From Bog-532 sp963775825 (GTDB lineage: Bacteria > Actinomycetota > Actinomycetes > Streptosporangiales > Streptosporangiaceae): DNA of 64,000 bases. Of this stretch, positions 25,661-42,848 are shown one piece after another (positions within the stretch are counted from its first letter, which is position 1; the number at the start of each line of letters is the position of its first letter). The stretch lies in the NCBI GenBank assembly GCA_963775825.1, contig CAVZKY010000068.1:124001-188000 (forward strand), given 5' to 3'. The notes below the pieces were generated by a model that was not told the DNA's origin, did not search any database, and saw only the letters and a list, made by a program, of their open reading frames with translations. Made by a program: the position numbers and the translations under genes.

Positions 25661-26530
25661 CTAGCCCTCCGCTCCGGTTGCGCCCGCCGGGCTCGCCGAC
25701 GCGCTGGCCGGGGCCACGGCCGGGGACTCGGCCGGGGTCGCAGCGGGCCCGCCCGAGCCGCCGGGGCCGCGGTCGGGCCGGTCGCCCCGCTCGCGCGTGG
25801 TCGGCCGGTCCTGGCGGCCGCGACGCGGCGCGGGGCCACCCGGCCGGTCCCGGCGCGGGCCGCCAGCCCGCAGCGCGGCAGCCGCCGCCTCACGGGCCGC
25901 GCGGGTCGCGGGCGCCTCGCCCTTGTAGATCCAGACCTTCACGCCGATCCGGCCGAAGGTGGTACGCGCCTCGTAGAAGCCGTAGTCGATGTCCGCGCGC
26001 AGCGTGTGCAGCGGCACGCGCCCCTCGCGGTAGAACTCCGAGCGCGACATCTCCGCGCCGCCGAGACGGCCGGAGCACTGCACCCGGATGCCCTTGGCGC
26101 CGCCCTTCATCGCGCTCTGCATCGCCTTGCGCATGGCCCGCCGGAACGAAACCCGGCTGGACAGCTGCTCGGCGACGCCCTGCGCGACAAGCTGGGCGTC
26201 GATCTCGGGGTTCTTGACCTCGAGGATGTTGAGCTGGATCTGCTTGCCGGTCAGCTTCTCCAGGTCGGTACGGATGCGGTCCGCCTCGGCGCCGCGGCGG
26301 CCGATGACGATGCCCGGGCGCGCCGTGTGGATGTCCACCCGGACCCGGTCCCTGGTCCGCTCGATCTCGACCTTGGAGATGCCGGCCCGCTCCATGCCGC
26401 GCTGCAGCATGCGGCGGATCGCCACATCTTCCTTGACGTATTCCTTGTACAGCTTGCTGGCGTACCAGGGGCTGTTGAAGTCGGTGGTGATGCCAAGCCG
26501 GAACCCGTGCGGGTTCACTTTCTGTCCCAC
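25661..26530 (-). CDS. rpsC: 30S ribosomal protein S3
   Basis: A 289-residue S3: MGQKVNPHGFRLGITTDFNS start, the KH domain with VIGRRGAEADRIR, and the MSRSEFYREGRVPLHTLRAD C-terminal domain. After about residue 215 comes a 70-residue arginine/glycine/proline/alanine-rich tail typical of actinobacteria. S3 lines the mRNA entry channel. Intact. Confidence 0.97.
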   Translation of the reverse strand: MGQKVNPHGFRLGITTDFNSPWYASKLYKEYVKEDVAIRRMLQRGMERAGISKVEIERTRDRVRVDIHTARPGIVIGRRGAEADRIRTDLEKLTGKQIQLNILEVKNPEIDAQLVAQGVAEQLSSRVSFRRAMRKAMQSAMKGGAKGIRVQCSGRLGGAEMSRSEFYREGRVPLHTLRADIDYGFYEARTTFGRIGVKVWIYKGEAPATRAAREAAAAALRAGGPRRDRPGGPAPRRGRQDRPTTRERGDRPDRGPGGSGGPAATPAESPAVAPASASASPAGATGAEG

Positions 26531-26883
26531 TAGCGGGTCCCTCCTTCGGCCTCGTCAGAGACGATCACCGTTATATGGCTGGTGCGCTTGTTGATCCGGT
26601 AGGCGCGGCCCTGGGCCCGCGGCCGGAACCGCTTGAGCGTCGGCCCCTCGTCGACCCATGCCCGGCTCACCACGAGCGCGCCGCGGTCGGACCGCCGGTC
26701 GCTGCCCCCGGCATTGGCGATCGCGCTCGCCAGTACCTTGCCGACCGGGCCGCTGGCGGACTGCGGCGCGAAGGCGAGCACCGCCTGTGCCTGCTCGGCG
26801 GGCATCCCGCGGATCAGGTCCACCACACGGCGGGCCTTCCGCGGCGTGACACGCACGTAGCGCGCCTTTGCCCTCGCTTCCAT
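26530..26883 (-). CDS. rplV: 50S ribosomal protein L22
   Basis: A 117-residue L22 (RYVRVTPRKARRVVDLIRGM and the long beta-hairpin near RFRPRAQGRAYRINKRTSHI that lines the exit tunnel). The ATG at 26883 is the family start. It overlaps rpsC by one base. Confidence 0.97.
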   Translation of the reverse strand: MEARAKARYVRVTPRKARRVVDLIRGMPAEQAQAVLAFAPQSASGPVGKVLASAIANAGGSDRRSDRGALVVSRAWVDEGPTLKRFRPRAQGRAYRINKRTSHITVIVSDEAEGGTR

Positions 26884-26912
26884 CAGTATCTCCGTCTCTG
26901 CGTCAACTGGAT

Positions 26913-27191
26913 CTAGCGCCGGCTGCGCCGATCGTCCTTCACGTGGCTGCGGAACGTCCGCGTGGGCGCGAACTCCCCGAGCTTGTGGCCGACCATCGAC
27001 TCGGTGATGAACACCGGGATGTGCTTGCGGCCATCGTGGACGGCGATCGTGTGACCCAGCATGGCCGGGATGATCATCGAGCGCCGGGACCACGTCCGGA
27101 TGACGTTCTTGCTGCCCTTCTCGTTCTGCGTGTCCACCTTCTTCATCAGGTGGTCGTCGACGAAAGGGCCCTTCTTAAGGCTACGAGGCAT
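26913..27191 (-). CDS. rpsS: 30S ribosomal protein S19
   Basis: A 92-residue S19 (MPRSLKKGPFVDDHLMKKV, TWSRRSMIIPAMLGHTIAVH). The ATG at 27191 is chosen over an upstream in-frame start by family length. Confidence 0.97.
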   Translation of the reverse strand: MPRSLKKGPFVDDHLMKKVDTQNEKGSKNVIRTWSRRSMIIPAMLGHTIAVHDGRKHIPVFITESMVGHKLGEFAPTRTFRSHVKDDRRSRR

Positions 27192-27217
27192 CGCGTAGTG
27201 TTCCTTCACTCAGGCTC

Positions 27218-27325
27218 GCGTTATCCGGAAGACCGGAGTCCTGTTCATCTTCTTGTTCTGTCTGATCCCTGCACCGGCCGCTCGCCCGGGCTGGCCCGGG
27301 CTCGCTAGCCGGTTCCGGATAACGC
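27218..27325. repeat. Long inverted repeat enclosing a mini repeat unit, rplB-rpsS gap
   Basis: GCGTTATCCGGAA (27218-27230) and TTCCGGATAACGC (27313-27325) are perfect inverted repeats, extended inward by CCGG/CCGG with a 2-base bulge. The roughly 80 bases between them include ACCGGCCGCTCGCCCGGGC and CTCGCTAGCCGGT (about 27284-27312), a compact version of the hairpin unit of the intergenic repeat family. The gap is otherwise empty. Confidence 0.7.
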
Positions 27326-27334
27326 TCACCGGTC

Positions 27335-28169
27335 CTACCGCTTCTTCCTGCTGCGGCGGCGGCTGATGAGCCGGTCGCTGGGCTTGTGGGCCCGCCGGGT
27401 GCGCCCTTCGGGCTGGCCCCAGGGGCTGACTGGATGGCGCCCGCCGGAGCTCTTGCCCTCGCCGCCGCCGAGCGGGTGGTCAACCGGGTTCATCGCGACG
27501 CCGCGCACGGAGGGGCGCTTGCCCTTCCACCGGTTGCGTCCCGCCTTGCCGAGCTTGATGTTGCCCTGCTCGGCGTTGCCGACCTCGCCGACCGTGGCGC
27601 GGCAGCTCACGTCCACCCGCCGGATCTCGCCCGAGGGCATCCGGAGCTGGGCGTAACCGCCCTCCTTGGCGAGCAGCTGCACGCCGGAGCCGGCCGACCG
27701 GGCGATCTTGGCGCCGCCGCCGGGCCGGAGCTCGATGGCGTGCACCACCGTGCCGGTCGGGATGTTGCGCAGCGGCAGGCAGTTGCCGGGCTTGATGTCG
27801 GCCGCGGCGCCGTTCTCCACCCGGTCCCCCTGGGACAGGCCCTGGGGGGCGATGATGTAGCGCTTCTCGCCGTCGGCGTAGTGCAGCAGCGCGATGCGGG
27901 CGGTCCGGTTCGGGTCGTACTCGATGTGCGCGACCTTGGCCGGCACGCCGTCCTTGTCGTGCCGCCGGAAGTCGATCAGCCGGTAGGCGCGCTTGTGGCC
28001 GCCACCCTGGTGCCGCGTGGTGATCCGGCCGTGCACATTCCGGCCGCCCCTGCGAATGCAGCGGGCGCACCAGCGACTTCTCCGGCTCGTCCCTGGTGAT
28101 CTCGGCGAAGTCGGAGCCGCTGGCACCGCGCCGGCCCGGCGTGGTCGGCTTGTACTTACGGATAGCCAT
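27335..28169 (-). CDS. rplB: 50S ribosomal protein L2 (one-base frame break)
   Basis: MAIRKYKPTTPGRRGASGSD starts the protein; the frame shifts after EKSLVRPLHSQ. Removing one base from the GGGG at 28047-28050 continues into GGRNVHGRITTRHQGGGHKR and gives 277 residues, the normal length. The peptidyl-transferase-proximal segment AMNPVDHPLGGGEGK with its conserved histidine is intact. Confidence 0.96.
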
Positions 28170-28201
28170 GAGTGCTCAAATCTCCTGTATCGTGCCTGCC
28201 G

Positions 28202-28504
28202 CTAGCGGACCGGGCCGCCGAAGATGTCGATCCGGTCGCCCTCGGCCAGGGTGACGATCGCCCGCTTGGTGTCCGGCCGCTTGCCCCAGCCGACCCGGGT
28301 GCGGCGGCGCTTGCCCCGCCGGTTGACGGTGTTGACCCCGGTCACCTTGACGCCGAAGACCTCCTCGACCGCCAGGCGGACCTCGGTCTTGTTGGCGTCC
28401 GGCGCCACGATGAACGTGTACTTCCCCTCATCGAGCAGGCCGTAGCTCTTCTCGGAGATCACCGGCCGCAAGAGGATGTCCCTGGGATTGTCGGTGCCCT
28501 TCAC
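28202..28504 (-). CDS. rplW: 50S ribosomal protein L23
   Basis: A 100-residue L23 (RDILLRPVISEKSYGLLDEG, ANKTEVRLAVEEVFGVKV, NRRGKRRRTR), the docking site for trigger factor and SRP at the tunnel exit. The GTG start overlaps the rplD stop (GTGA). Confidence 0.96.
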   Translation of the reverse strand: MKGTDNPRDILLRPVISEKSYGLLDEGKYTFIVAPDANKTEVRLAVEEVFGVKVTGVNTVNRRGKRRRTRVGWGKRPDTKRAIVTLAEGDRIDIFGGPVR

Positions 28505-29166
28505 TGGGCTGCCTCCTCGCTACCCGTCGCACTGCCGCGGCCGACGAACGCCCGCAGCGCCTCGGCGGTGAAGACCACGTGATCGGCGGCCAGCACGTCG
28601 TAGGTGTTGAGCTGGGTGTCGGCGAGGACGCGCACGCCCACCGACGTTGCGCAGGCTCTTCCAGGTCAGCTCGTCGTCGCGGCGCGCGACGACCAGCACG
28701 GCGGTGCCGCGGCCGGAGCCCGTCGCCGAGCCCAGCACGGCCAGCGCGTCCTTCGTCCGGGGCTCGCTCGCCGTCGACGAATCCGCTCACCACCTGCACC
28801 CGGCCGTGCCGCGCCCGGTCGGACAGGGCGCCGCGCAGCGCGGCCGCCTTCATCTTCTTGGGCGTGCGCTGCACGTAGGAACGCGGCTGCGGGCCGTGCA
28901 CCGTGCCGCCGCCGGCGTACTGCGGGGCGCGCAGCGAACCCTGCCGCGCCCGGCCGGTGCCCTTCTGGCGGTACGGCTTCTTGCCGCCGCCGCGGACCTG
29001 GCCGCGCGTCTTGGTCGCGTGCGTGCCCTGCCGGGCCGCCGCGAGCTGCGCCACCACGACCTGGTGCATCAGCGGGATGTTGACCTTGGCGTCGAAGATC
29101 TCGTCGGGCAGCTCGGCGGTCTCGCTCGTTGCTGCCGGACGGGCCGACGATGTTGACGGCGGTCAT
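28501..29166 (-). CDS. rplD: 50S ribosomal protein L4 (three frame breaks)
   Basis: The L4 pieces appear in order across frames: MTAVNIVGPSGSNE; TAELPDEIFDAKVNIPLMHQ; the long loop KTRGQVRGGGKKPYRQKGTG to VVSGFVDGE; TKDALAVLGSATGSGRGTAV; and NTYDVLAADHVVFTAEALRA. Breaks lie near 29120-29135, 28760-28775 and 28635-28645. The total length stays a multiple of three, consistent with three same-sign one-base errors. The ATG overlaps the rplC stop as TGATG. Confidence 0.93.
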
Positions 29167-29827
29167 CAGGCCTCCTTCGCGGCGGGCGCCTTGGCGGCGC
29201 TGCGGACCAGGATGAGGCCGCCCGCGGCTCCCGGGACCGCGCCCTTGATCAGCAGCAGCCCGCGGTCCGGTGTCGACCGAGTGCACCGTGAGGCTCTGCA
29301 CGGTGGTCCGGACGGCGCCCATCCGGCCCGCCATGCGCAGGCCCTTGAAGACCCGGCCCGGGCGTGGCACAGCCGCCGATGGAACCGGGCGAGCGGTGCT
29401 TGCGCTGGGTACCGTGCGAGGAGCTGAGGCCCTTGAAGCCGTGCCGCTTCATGACACCGGCCGTGCCCTTGCCCTTGCTGGTGCCGGTGGCGTCGACGAG
29501 CTGCCCGGCCTCGAAGACCTCAGCCGTGACCTCCTGGCCGACCTGGTACTCGGACGCGTCGTCCGTGCGCAGCTCGGCCAGGTACCGGCGCGGCGTCACG
29601 CCCGCCTCGGCGAAGATCCCCGCGACCGGCTTGGTCACCTTGCGCGGGTCGATCTCGCCGTAGCCGAACTGGACGGCGGAGTAGCCGTCACGGTCCGGCG
29701 TGCGCACGGCGGTGACGACGCACGGGCCGGCCTTGACGACGGTGACGGGCGTCACCTGCCCGGCTCTCGTCGAAGACCTGGGTCATGCCGAGCTTGGTGC
29801 CCAGGATGCCTTTCATCTGTTGGCCAT
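29166..29827 (-). CDS. rplC: 50S ribosomal protein L3 (several frame breaks)
   Basis: L3 is recognisable throughout: MKGILGTKLGMTQVFDES, VTVVKAGPCVVTAVRTPDRD, GTSKGKGTAGVMKRHGFKGL, HRSPGSIGGCATPG, RVFKGLRMAGRMGAVRTTVQ, GLLLIKGAVPGAAGG. Frame changes occur near 29358-29362, 29265-29275 and 29758-29766, and possibly at the start. There ATG-GCC-AA at 29827 would need one extra base to read M-A-K-Q-M-K; otherwise translation starts at the ATG at 29816. Confidence 0.93.
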
Positions 29828-29840
29828 GTCGGTGCGTTCC

Positions 29841-30149
29841 TCAGAGCTTGATCTCGATGTCGACGCCGGCCGGCAGGTCGAGGCGCATGAGCGAGTCGAC
29901 CGTCTTGGGCGTCGGATCGATGATGTCGATCAGCCGCTTGTGCGTCCGCATCTCGAAGTGCTCGCGCGAGTCCTTGTACTTGTGCGGTGAGCGGATGACG
30001 CAGTACACGTTCTTCTCGGTAGGCAGCGGCACAGGGCCCGCGACGCGCGCGCCAGTCCTGGTCACCGTGTCGACGATCTTGCGCGCCGAGTTGTCGATGA
30101 CCTCGTGGTCATATGCCTTGAGCCGGATGCGGATCTTCTGTCCCGCCAT
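29841..30149 (-). CDS. rpsJ: 30S ribosomal protein S10
   Basis: A 102-residue S10/NusE (MAGQKIRIRLKAYDHEVIDN, RTHKRLIDIIDPTPKTVDSL). Besides its ribosomal role it binds NusB and NusG in antitermination. First gene of the S10 operon; 101 bases separate it from tuf and no strong promoter was recognised in that gap. Confidence 0.97.
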   Translation of the reverse strand: MAGQKIRIRLKAYDHEVIDNSARKIVDTVTRTGARVAGPVPLPTEKNVYCVIRSPHKYKDSREHFEMRTHKRLIDIIDPTPKTVDSLMRLDLPAGVDIEIKL

Positions 30150-30250
30150 TGGCCTTTTCCTGTTCCTTCGCTTCGGTGGTGCCGATGCCGCTGTGCCCTG
30201 GCGTGCCGTACGGCGGCCGGGCCGGGATGGCCCGGCCGCCGTGACAGCCG

Positions 30251-31444
<1,194 letters not shown>

Positions 31445-31529
31445 TGGTGTCTCCTCGTTGCGATCCGCCCCACCGCAGTGGGGCCAGGCGCTCCATCGGG
31501 CGCCGTGATTTCCTTACGTTTCCTTCTGC

Positions 31530-31650
31530 CTACTCGCCGCGGGCCTTGGCGATGATCTCCTTGGCAATTGATACCGTGCGGCACCTCGGCATCATTCGCC
31601 CCGTGCCTTCGCGATGATCTCCTTGGCAATGCTGGGCGGCACCTCTGCAT
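31530..31650 (-). repeat. Tandem duplication of the fusA 3' end
   Basis: The last codons of fusA, encoding IAKEIIAKARGE and TGA (31592-31594), are followed by a second copy encoding IAKEIIAKARGE and TAG (31530-31532), 62 bases on. The copies differ mainly at wobble positions (GCG/GCC, GCA/GCC, CGG/CGC, GAA/GAG), so the peptide is unchanged. Similarity extends upstream through GAGGTGCCGC. Between them lies a short stretch encoding MMPRCRTVS if read in frame. Confidence 0.8.
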
Positions 31651-33689
31651 ACGAGTCGAACTGCATGCTGTAGTCCGCCCGGCCCTGAGTACGGCTCCGC
31701 AGGTCCCCCACGTAGCCGAACATCTCCGACAGCGGCACGTGAGCCTTGATGACCCGGGCCCGCGGAGCGTTCCTCCATCGCCTGGATCTGGCCGCGCCGG
31801 CTGTTGAGATCCCCGATGACGTCACCCATGTACTCATCGGGAGTCCTGACCTCGACCGCCATGATCGGCTCGAGCAGCACCGGGTTGGCCTGCGCTGCCG
31901 CCTTCTTGAAGGCCATCGAGCCCGCGATCTTGAAGGCAAGCTCAGAGGAGTCCACCTCGTGGTAGGCACCATCGGTGAGCGTGACCTTCAGGTCGACCAT
32001 CGGGTAGCCAGCCAGCACGCCGAACTCGGCCGCCTCCTGGCACCCCGCGTCGACCGAGGGGATGTACTCGCGCGGGATCCGGCCGCCGGTCACCTTGTTC
32101 TCGAACTCGTAACCGCCGCCGTCGCCGCCGGTCGGCTCCAGGTTGATGACCACCCGGCCGAACTGGCCGGAACCGCCGGTCTGCTTCTTGTGCGTGTACT
32201 CGATCTTCTCGACCTTCTTCCGCACGGTCTCCCGGTAGGCGACCTGCGGACGGCCGATGTTGGCCTCGACCTTGAACTCACGCCGCATGCGGTCGACCAG
32301 CACCTCGAGGTGCAGTTCGCCCATGCCGGAGATGATGGTCTGGCCGGTCTCCTCGTCGGTCCGCACCTGGAAGGTTGGGTCTTCCTCGGCGAGCCGCTGG
32401 ATCGCGGTGCCCAGCTTCTCCTGGTCGCTCTTGGTCTTCGGCTCGATCGCGACGTTGATGACCGGCGCCGGGAACGTCATCGACTCCAGGACCACGGGCT
32501 TGGCCTGGTCACACAGCGTGTCACCGGTGCTCGTGTCCTTCAGCCCCATCACGGCGACGATCTGGCCAGCCACCGCGACGTTGCGCTCCTCGCGCTTGTT
32601 CGCGTGCATCTGGTAGATCTTGCCGATCCGCTCCTTGCGGCCCTTGATCGCGTTCAGCACGCTGCTGCCGGTCTCCACCGTCCCGGAGTACACCCGGATG
32701 TAGGTGAGCTTGCCCAGGTGCTGGTCGGCCATGATCTTGAAGGCCAGGGCCGAGAACGGCTCCTCGGGGTCGGAGTGCCGCTCGACCGCGGTCTCCTCGT
32801 CGCCCACGGCGTGCCCCTGGATGGAGGGGATGTCGAGCGGGCTGGGCAGGAAGTCCACGATCGCGTCGAGCATCGGCTGGATGCCCTTGTTCTTGAACGC
32901 GGTCCCGCACAGCACCGGGGTCGCCCCGCCGGCGATGGTGACCCGCCGGATGGCGGCCACGAGCTGCTCCTCGGTGGGCTCGGTGCCCTCCAGGTAAAGC
33001 TCCATCATCTGCTCGTCGTTCTCGGCGACGGCCTCCAGCAGCCGGTCGCGCCACTCGCGCGCGGCGTCGGCGTGGTCGTCGGGGATGGCCACGATGTCGT
33101 ACTTGTCGCCCTTGCCCTCCGTCTGCCAGAGCAGCGCGCGCATCCGGACGAGGTCGATGACCCCGCGGAAGTCGGACTCGACGCCCCACGGCAGCTGAAC
33201 GACGATGGGCTGCGCGCCCAGCCGGTCCACGATCATGTCCACGCAGCGGTGGAACTCCGCGCCGACCCGGTCCATCTTGTTGACGAAACAGATCCGCGGC
33301 ACGTTGTAGCGGTCAGCCTGCCGCCACACGGTCTCCGACTGCGGCTCGACGCCGGCCACGGCGTCGAAGACGGCGACCGCGCCGTCCAGTACGCGCAGGG
33401 AACGCTCAACCTCGACGGTGAAGTCGACGTGCCCAGGTGTGTCGATGATGTTGATGGTGTGGTCGCGCCACGTCGTGGTCGTGGCGGCGGAGGTAATGGT
33501 GATCCCCCGCTCCTGCTCCTGCTCCATCCAGTCCATGGTGGCGGCGCCCTCATGGACCTCACCGATCTTGTAGTTGATACCGGTGTAAAAGAGAATCCGC
33601 TCGGTCGTCGTCGTCTTGCCCGCGTCGATATGCGCCATGATCCCGATGTTGCGGACCTTGGCGAGATCGACGGCCGTCTTGGTGGCCAC
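31592..33689 (-). CDS. fusA: Elongation factor G (one-base frame break)
   Basis: A 698-residue translocase once one base is removed near 31752-31766. The G domain has AHIDAGKTTTTERILFYTG, DTPGHVDF and NKMDRVGAE. Later domains include GMGELHLEVLVDRMRREFKV and the domain V end VPLSEMFGYVGDLRSRTQG. The GTG at 33689 gives M-A-T-K-T-A-V-D-L and has GAGGG upstream. The break falls between AMEERS and ARVIKAHVPLSEM. A second copy of its last codons lies downstream. Confidence 0.96.
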
Positions 33690-33721
33690 TGCTAGTTGCC
33701 CTCGTTCCCTAAGCTCTAAAT

Positions 33722-34192
33722 TCACCAGCGGTAATGGGCGAACGCCTTGTTCGATTCGGCCATCTTGTGGGTGTCCTCGCGGCGCTTCACGCTCGCGCCC
33801 AGGCCGTTGCTCGCATCCAGGAGCTCGTTCATCAGCCGCTCTGTCATGGTCTTCTCGCGGCGCGCCCGTGCGTACTGCACGATCCAGCGCAGCGCGAGCG
33901 TGGTGCTGCGCGAGGCGCGCACCTCGACCGGGACCTGGTAGGTCGCACCGCCAACCCGGCGGCTGCGGACTTCCAGCGTCGGCTTGACGTTGTCGAGAGC
34001 ACGCTTCAGCGTGACCACGGGGTCATTGCCCGTCTTGTCCCGGCAGCCTTCGAGGGCCCCGTAGACGACGCGCTCGGCGAGCGAGCGCTTGCCGTCCCTG
34101 AGCACCTTGTTGGCCAGCGCGGTGACGAGCGGCGAGCCGTAGACCGGATCGGTGACGAGCTGCCGCTTCGTCGCTGGGCCCTTGCGCGGCAT
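33722..34192 (-). CDS. rpsG: 30S ribosomal protein S7
   Basis: A 156-residue S7 (MPRKGPATKRQLVTDPVYGS, RRVGGATYQVPVEVRASRST, KREDTHKMAESNKAFAHYRW), nucleator of the 30S head. One base separates the rpsL stop from its ATG region. Intact. Confidence 0.97.
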   Translation of the reverse strand: MPRKGPATKRQLVTDPVYGSPLVTALANKVLRDGKRSLAERVVYGALEGCRDKTGNDPVVTLKRALDNVKPTLEVRSRRVGGATYQVPVEVRASRSTTLALRWIVQYARARREKTMTERLMNELLDASNGLGASVKRREDTHKMAESNKAFAHYRW

Positions 34193-34193
34193 G

Positions 34194-34568
34194 TCAGCTC
34201 TTCTCCTTCTTCGCGCCGTAGCGGCTGCGTGCCTGCTTGCGGTTGCGGACACCCTGGGTGTCGAGCGAACCGCGGATGATCTTGTACCGGACACCGGGCA
34301 GGTCGCGCACGCGGCCGCCGCGGACGAGCACGATGGAGTGCTCCTGCAGGTTGTGCCCAACCCCGGGGATGTAGGCGGTGACCTCGATCTGGCTGGTCAG
34401 CCGGACACGCGCCACCTTGCGGAGCGCCGAGTTCGGCTTCTTCGGCGTGGTCGTGTAGACACGCGTGCACACGCCGCGGCGCTGGGGGCTTCCCTTCAGC
34501 GCCGGGGTCTTGGTCTTCGCCACCTTCTCCTGGCGGCCCTTCCGGACAAGCTGCTGGATCGTGGGCAC
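34194..34568 (-). CDS. rpsL: 30S ribosomal protein S12 carrying Arg at position 88
   Basis: A 124-residue S12. The GTG at 34568 gives MPTIQQLVRKGRQEKVAKTK. The decoding-site loops KKPNSALRK (Lys43 present) and GVGHNLQEHS are normal. At position 88, where most bacteria have lysine in RVKDLPG, this protein has RVRDLPG (codon CGC). In other bacteria changes at Lys88, including K88R, confer streptomycin resistance. Whether arginine is native to this lineage is not known from the sequence. Confidence 0.97.
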   Translation of the reverse strand: MPTIQQLVRKGRQEKVAKTKTPALKGSPQRRGVCTRVYTTTPKKPNSALRKVARVRLTSQIEVTAYIPGVGHNLQEHSIVLVRGGRVRDLPGVRYKIIRGSLDTQGVRNRKQARSRYGAKKEKS

Positions 34569-34600
34569 CGGGTCTCCGTCTTCCCTGTATCTCCGCTGGC

Positions 34601-34644
34601 GCGCCGGGGCGCGTCTCTTCTTTCGCGCCGGGGCGCGTCTCTTC
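34601..34644 (-). repeat. 20-bp direct repeat in the rpsL leader
   Basis: GCGCCGGGGCGCGTCTCTTC occurs exactly at 34601-34620 and 34625-34644. Each copy contains a short GCGCC/GGCGC palindrome. The repeats lie 30-75 bases upstream of the rpsL GTG, within the transcribed leader if the promoter at 34903-34932 is used. Confidence 0.8.
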
Positions 34645-34871
34645 CTGCCAGTCCGCGCGGCCAATCCGCGCCTTTAGACGCGGCCTCACCTGCGGTTTTA
34701 TCTCCCGTCCCGACCCCCGCGGTCGGGCGTGTCGCCGACCCCAGGGCACACCCGGCCCATTACGAGCCGGTGTTAGTCGGGGAGTAACCAAGCGGTCAGG
34801 GCTATCCGGCCCGCACCCGATTCGACCAAGGGGTCGCGGGTTCGAAACCGTACTGCCTGCTGACACGCATA

Positions 34872-34932
34872 CGTGCCCGCCTTGTTACGGGCACGAAGAC
34901 ACAGGTTACCCAGGCCAGGCCCCGCTGGTCAA
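34872..34932 (-). promoter_or_regulatory. rpsL-rpsG-fusA operon promoter with hairpin at the start site
   Basis: On the minus strand TTGACC (34927-34932), an 18-base spacer and TAACCT (34903-34908) make the best promoter in the window. The predicted start is near 34896. Immediately downstream CGTGCCCG and CGGGCACG (34872-34879, 34888-34895) pair perfectly, so the RNA would begin with a hairpin. The leader to rpsL is about 330 bases. The rest of the gap to 35028 shows only a GTGTACAC palindrome (about 34973). Confidence 0.6.
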
Positions 34933-35028
34933 AATGGAGGCCCGGCACCAGATCCCTTGTGCCTCAGACAGTGTACACAACACAGGGCCGGATTATTTCC
35001 GTCAGCCGTAGCCATTTCGGATTTCCGG

Positions 35029-35240
35029 CGCTGTGCTGGCCCGGGGGGCGACCCCCCGGAACCCCCCGCTGCGCTCCGCGCCCCGCGGTGGTAACTTCGC
35101 CGACACACCGGCCGCTCACCGGGCCTGAAGGCCCGGTTCGCTGGGCCGGTACGAGCGCCTCGCCGTAACGCGTACCACCTGCTCGCCGACAGCACCGGCC
35201 ACTCACCGGGCCTGAAGGCCCGGGTTCGCTGGGCCGGTAC
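35029..35240 (+). repeat. Intergenic repeat, copy R5 (full, two hairpin units)
   Basis: The head CTGTGCTGGCCCGGGGGGCG-ACCCCCCGG is followed by two units, ACCGGCCGCTCACCGGGCCT-GAAGGCCCGG-TTCGCTGGGCCGGT (about 35105) and a close second copy (about 35192). It lies between the rpoC terminator and the rpsL promoter region. This is the cleanest example of the family in the window. Confidence 0.88.
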
Positions 35241-35276
35241 GCAAAGGGCTCCCGGGCGGTGCCGGGAGCCCTTTGC
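35241..35276 (-). terminator. rpoC terminator hairpin
   Basis: GCAAAGGGCTCCCGG (35241-35255) pairs perfectly with CCGGGAGCCCTTTGC (35262-35276) around a 6-base loop, 17 bases after the rpoC stop. This is a 15-bp stem with no long T tract, the probable end of the rpoB-rpoC transcript. Confidence 0.85.
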
Positions 35277-35292
35277 GCGTGCGAGCCGGTGG

Positions 35293-39165
<3,873 letters not shown>

Positions 39166-39240
39166 TTGCACTTCCCCTGGGTAGATCCGGATTAAGAGCG
39201 CGGTCGGGCAGCCCCGGCGTACGGGGCTGCCCAGGTGCAC

Positions 39241-42703
<3,463 letters not shown>

Positions 42704-42818
42704 CAGGGATCCTTCCGAACTTGTGGCGGACCTATCACCGCACGCACGCCAAACGTCCCACGGCTATGCCGCCTGGGAGCGAGGGAACCGAGGACGTTAG
42801 AGTGCAGCGCAAATGAGC

Positions 42819-42848
42819 AGTGTAGCCCAAGGCCACACCGCTAGTCAA
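42819..42848 (-). promoter_or_regulatory. Probable rpoB promoter
   Basis: On the minus strand TTGACT (42843-42848), 18 bases and TACACT (42819-42824) form a strong promoter match, placing the start about 110 bases before the rpoB TTG. The remaining gap, 42849-43334, holds no gene or hairpin I can support. Confidence 0.55.

Noticed and set aside
31530..31591. A separate short gene after fusA encoding MMPRCRTVSIAKEIIAKARGE-like peptide
   Set aside because: It is a duplicated copy of the fusA end with only a few extra codons; no ribosome site of its own is evident.
34770..34866. tRNA-like stretch with GGGTTCGAAACC and outer complementarity GTGTTAG/CTGACAC
   Set aside because: The T-loop motif is good, but the T stem does not close, the acceptor arms are wrongly spaced from it, and no proper D or anticodon arm forms. 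At most a chance match or a long-dead fragment.
35029..35240. Repeat copies as short protein-coding genes
   Set aside because: All six frames give only low-complexity Arg/Pro/Gly/Ala peptides that differ between copies, whereas stems and palindromes are conserved; the selection appears to be on DNA or RNA structure.
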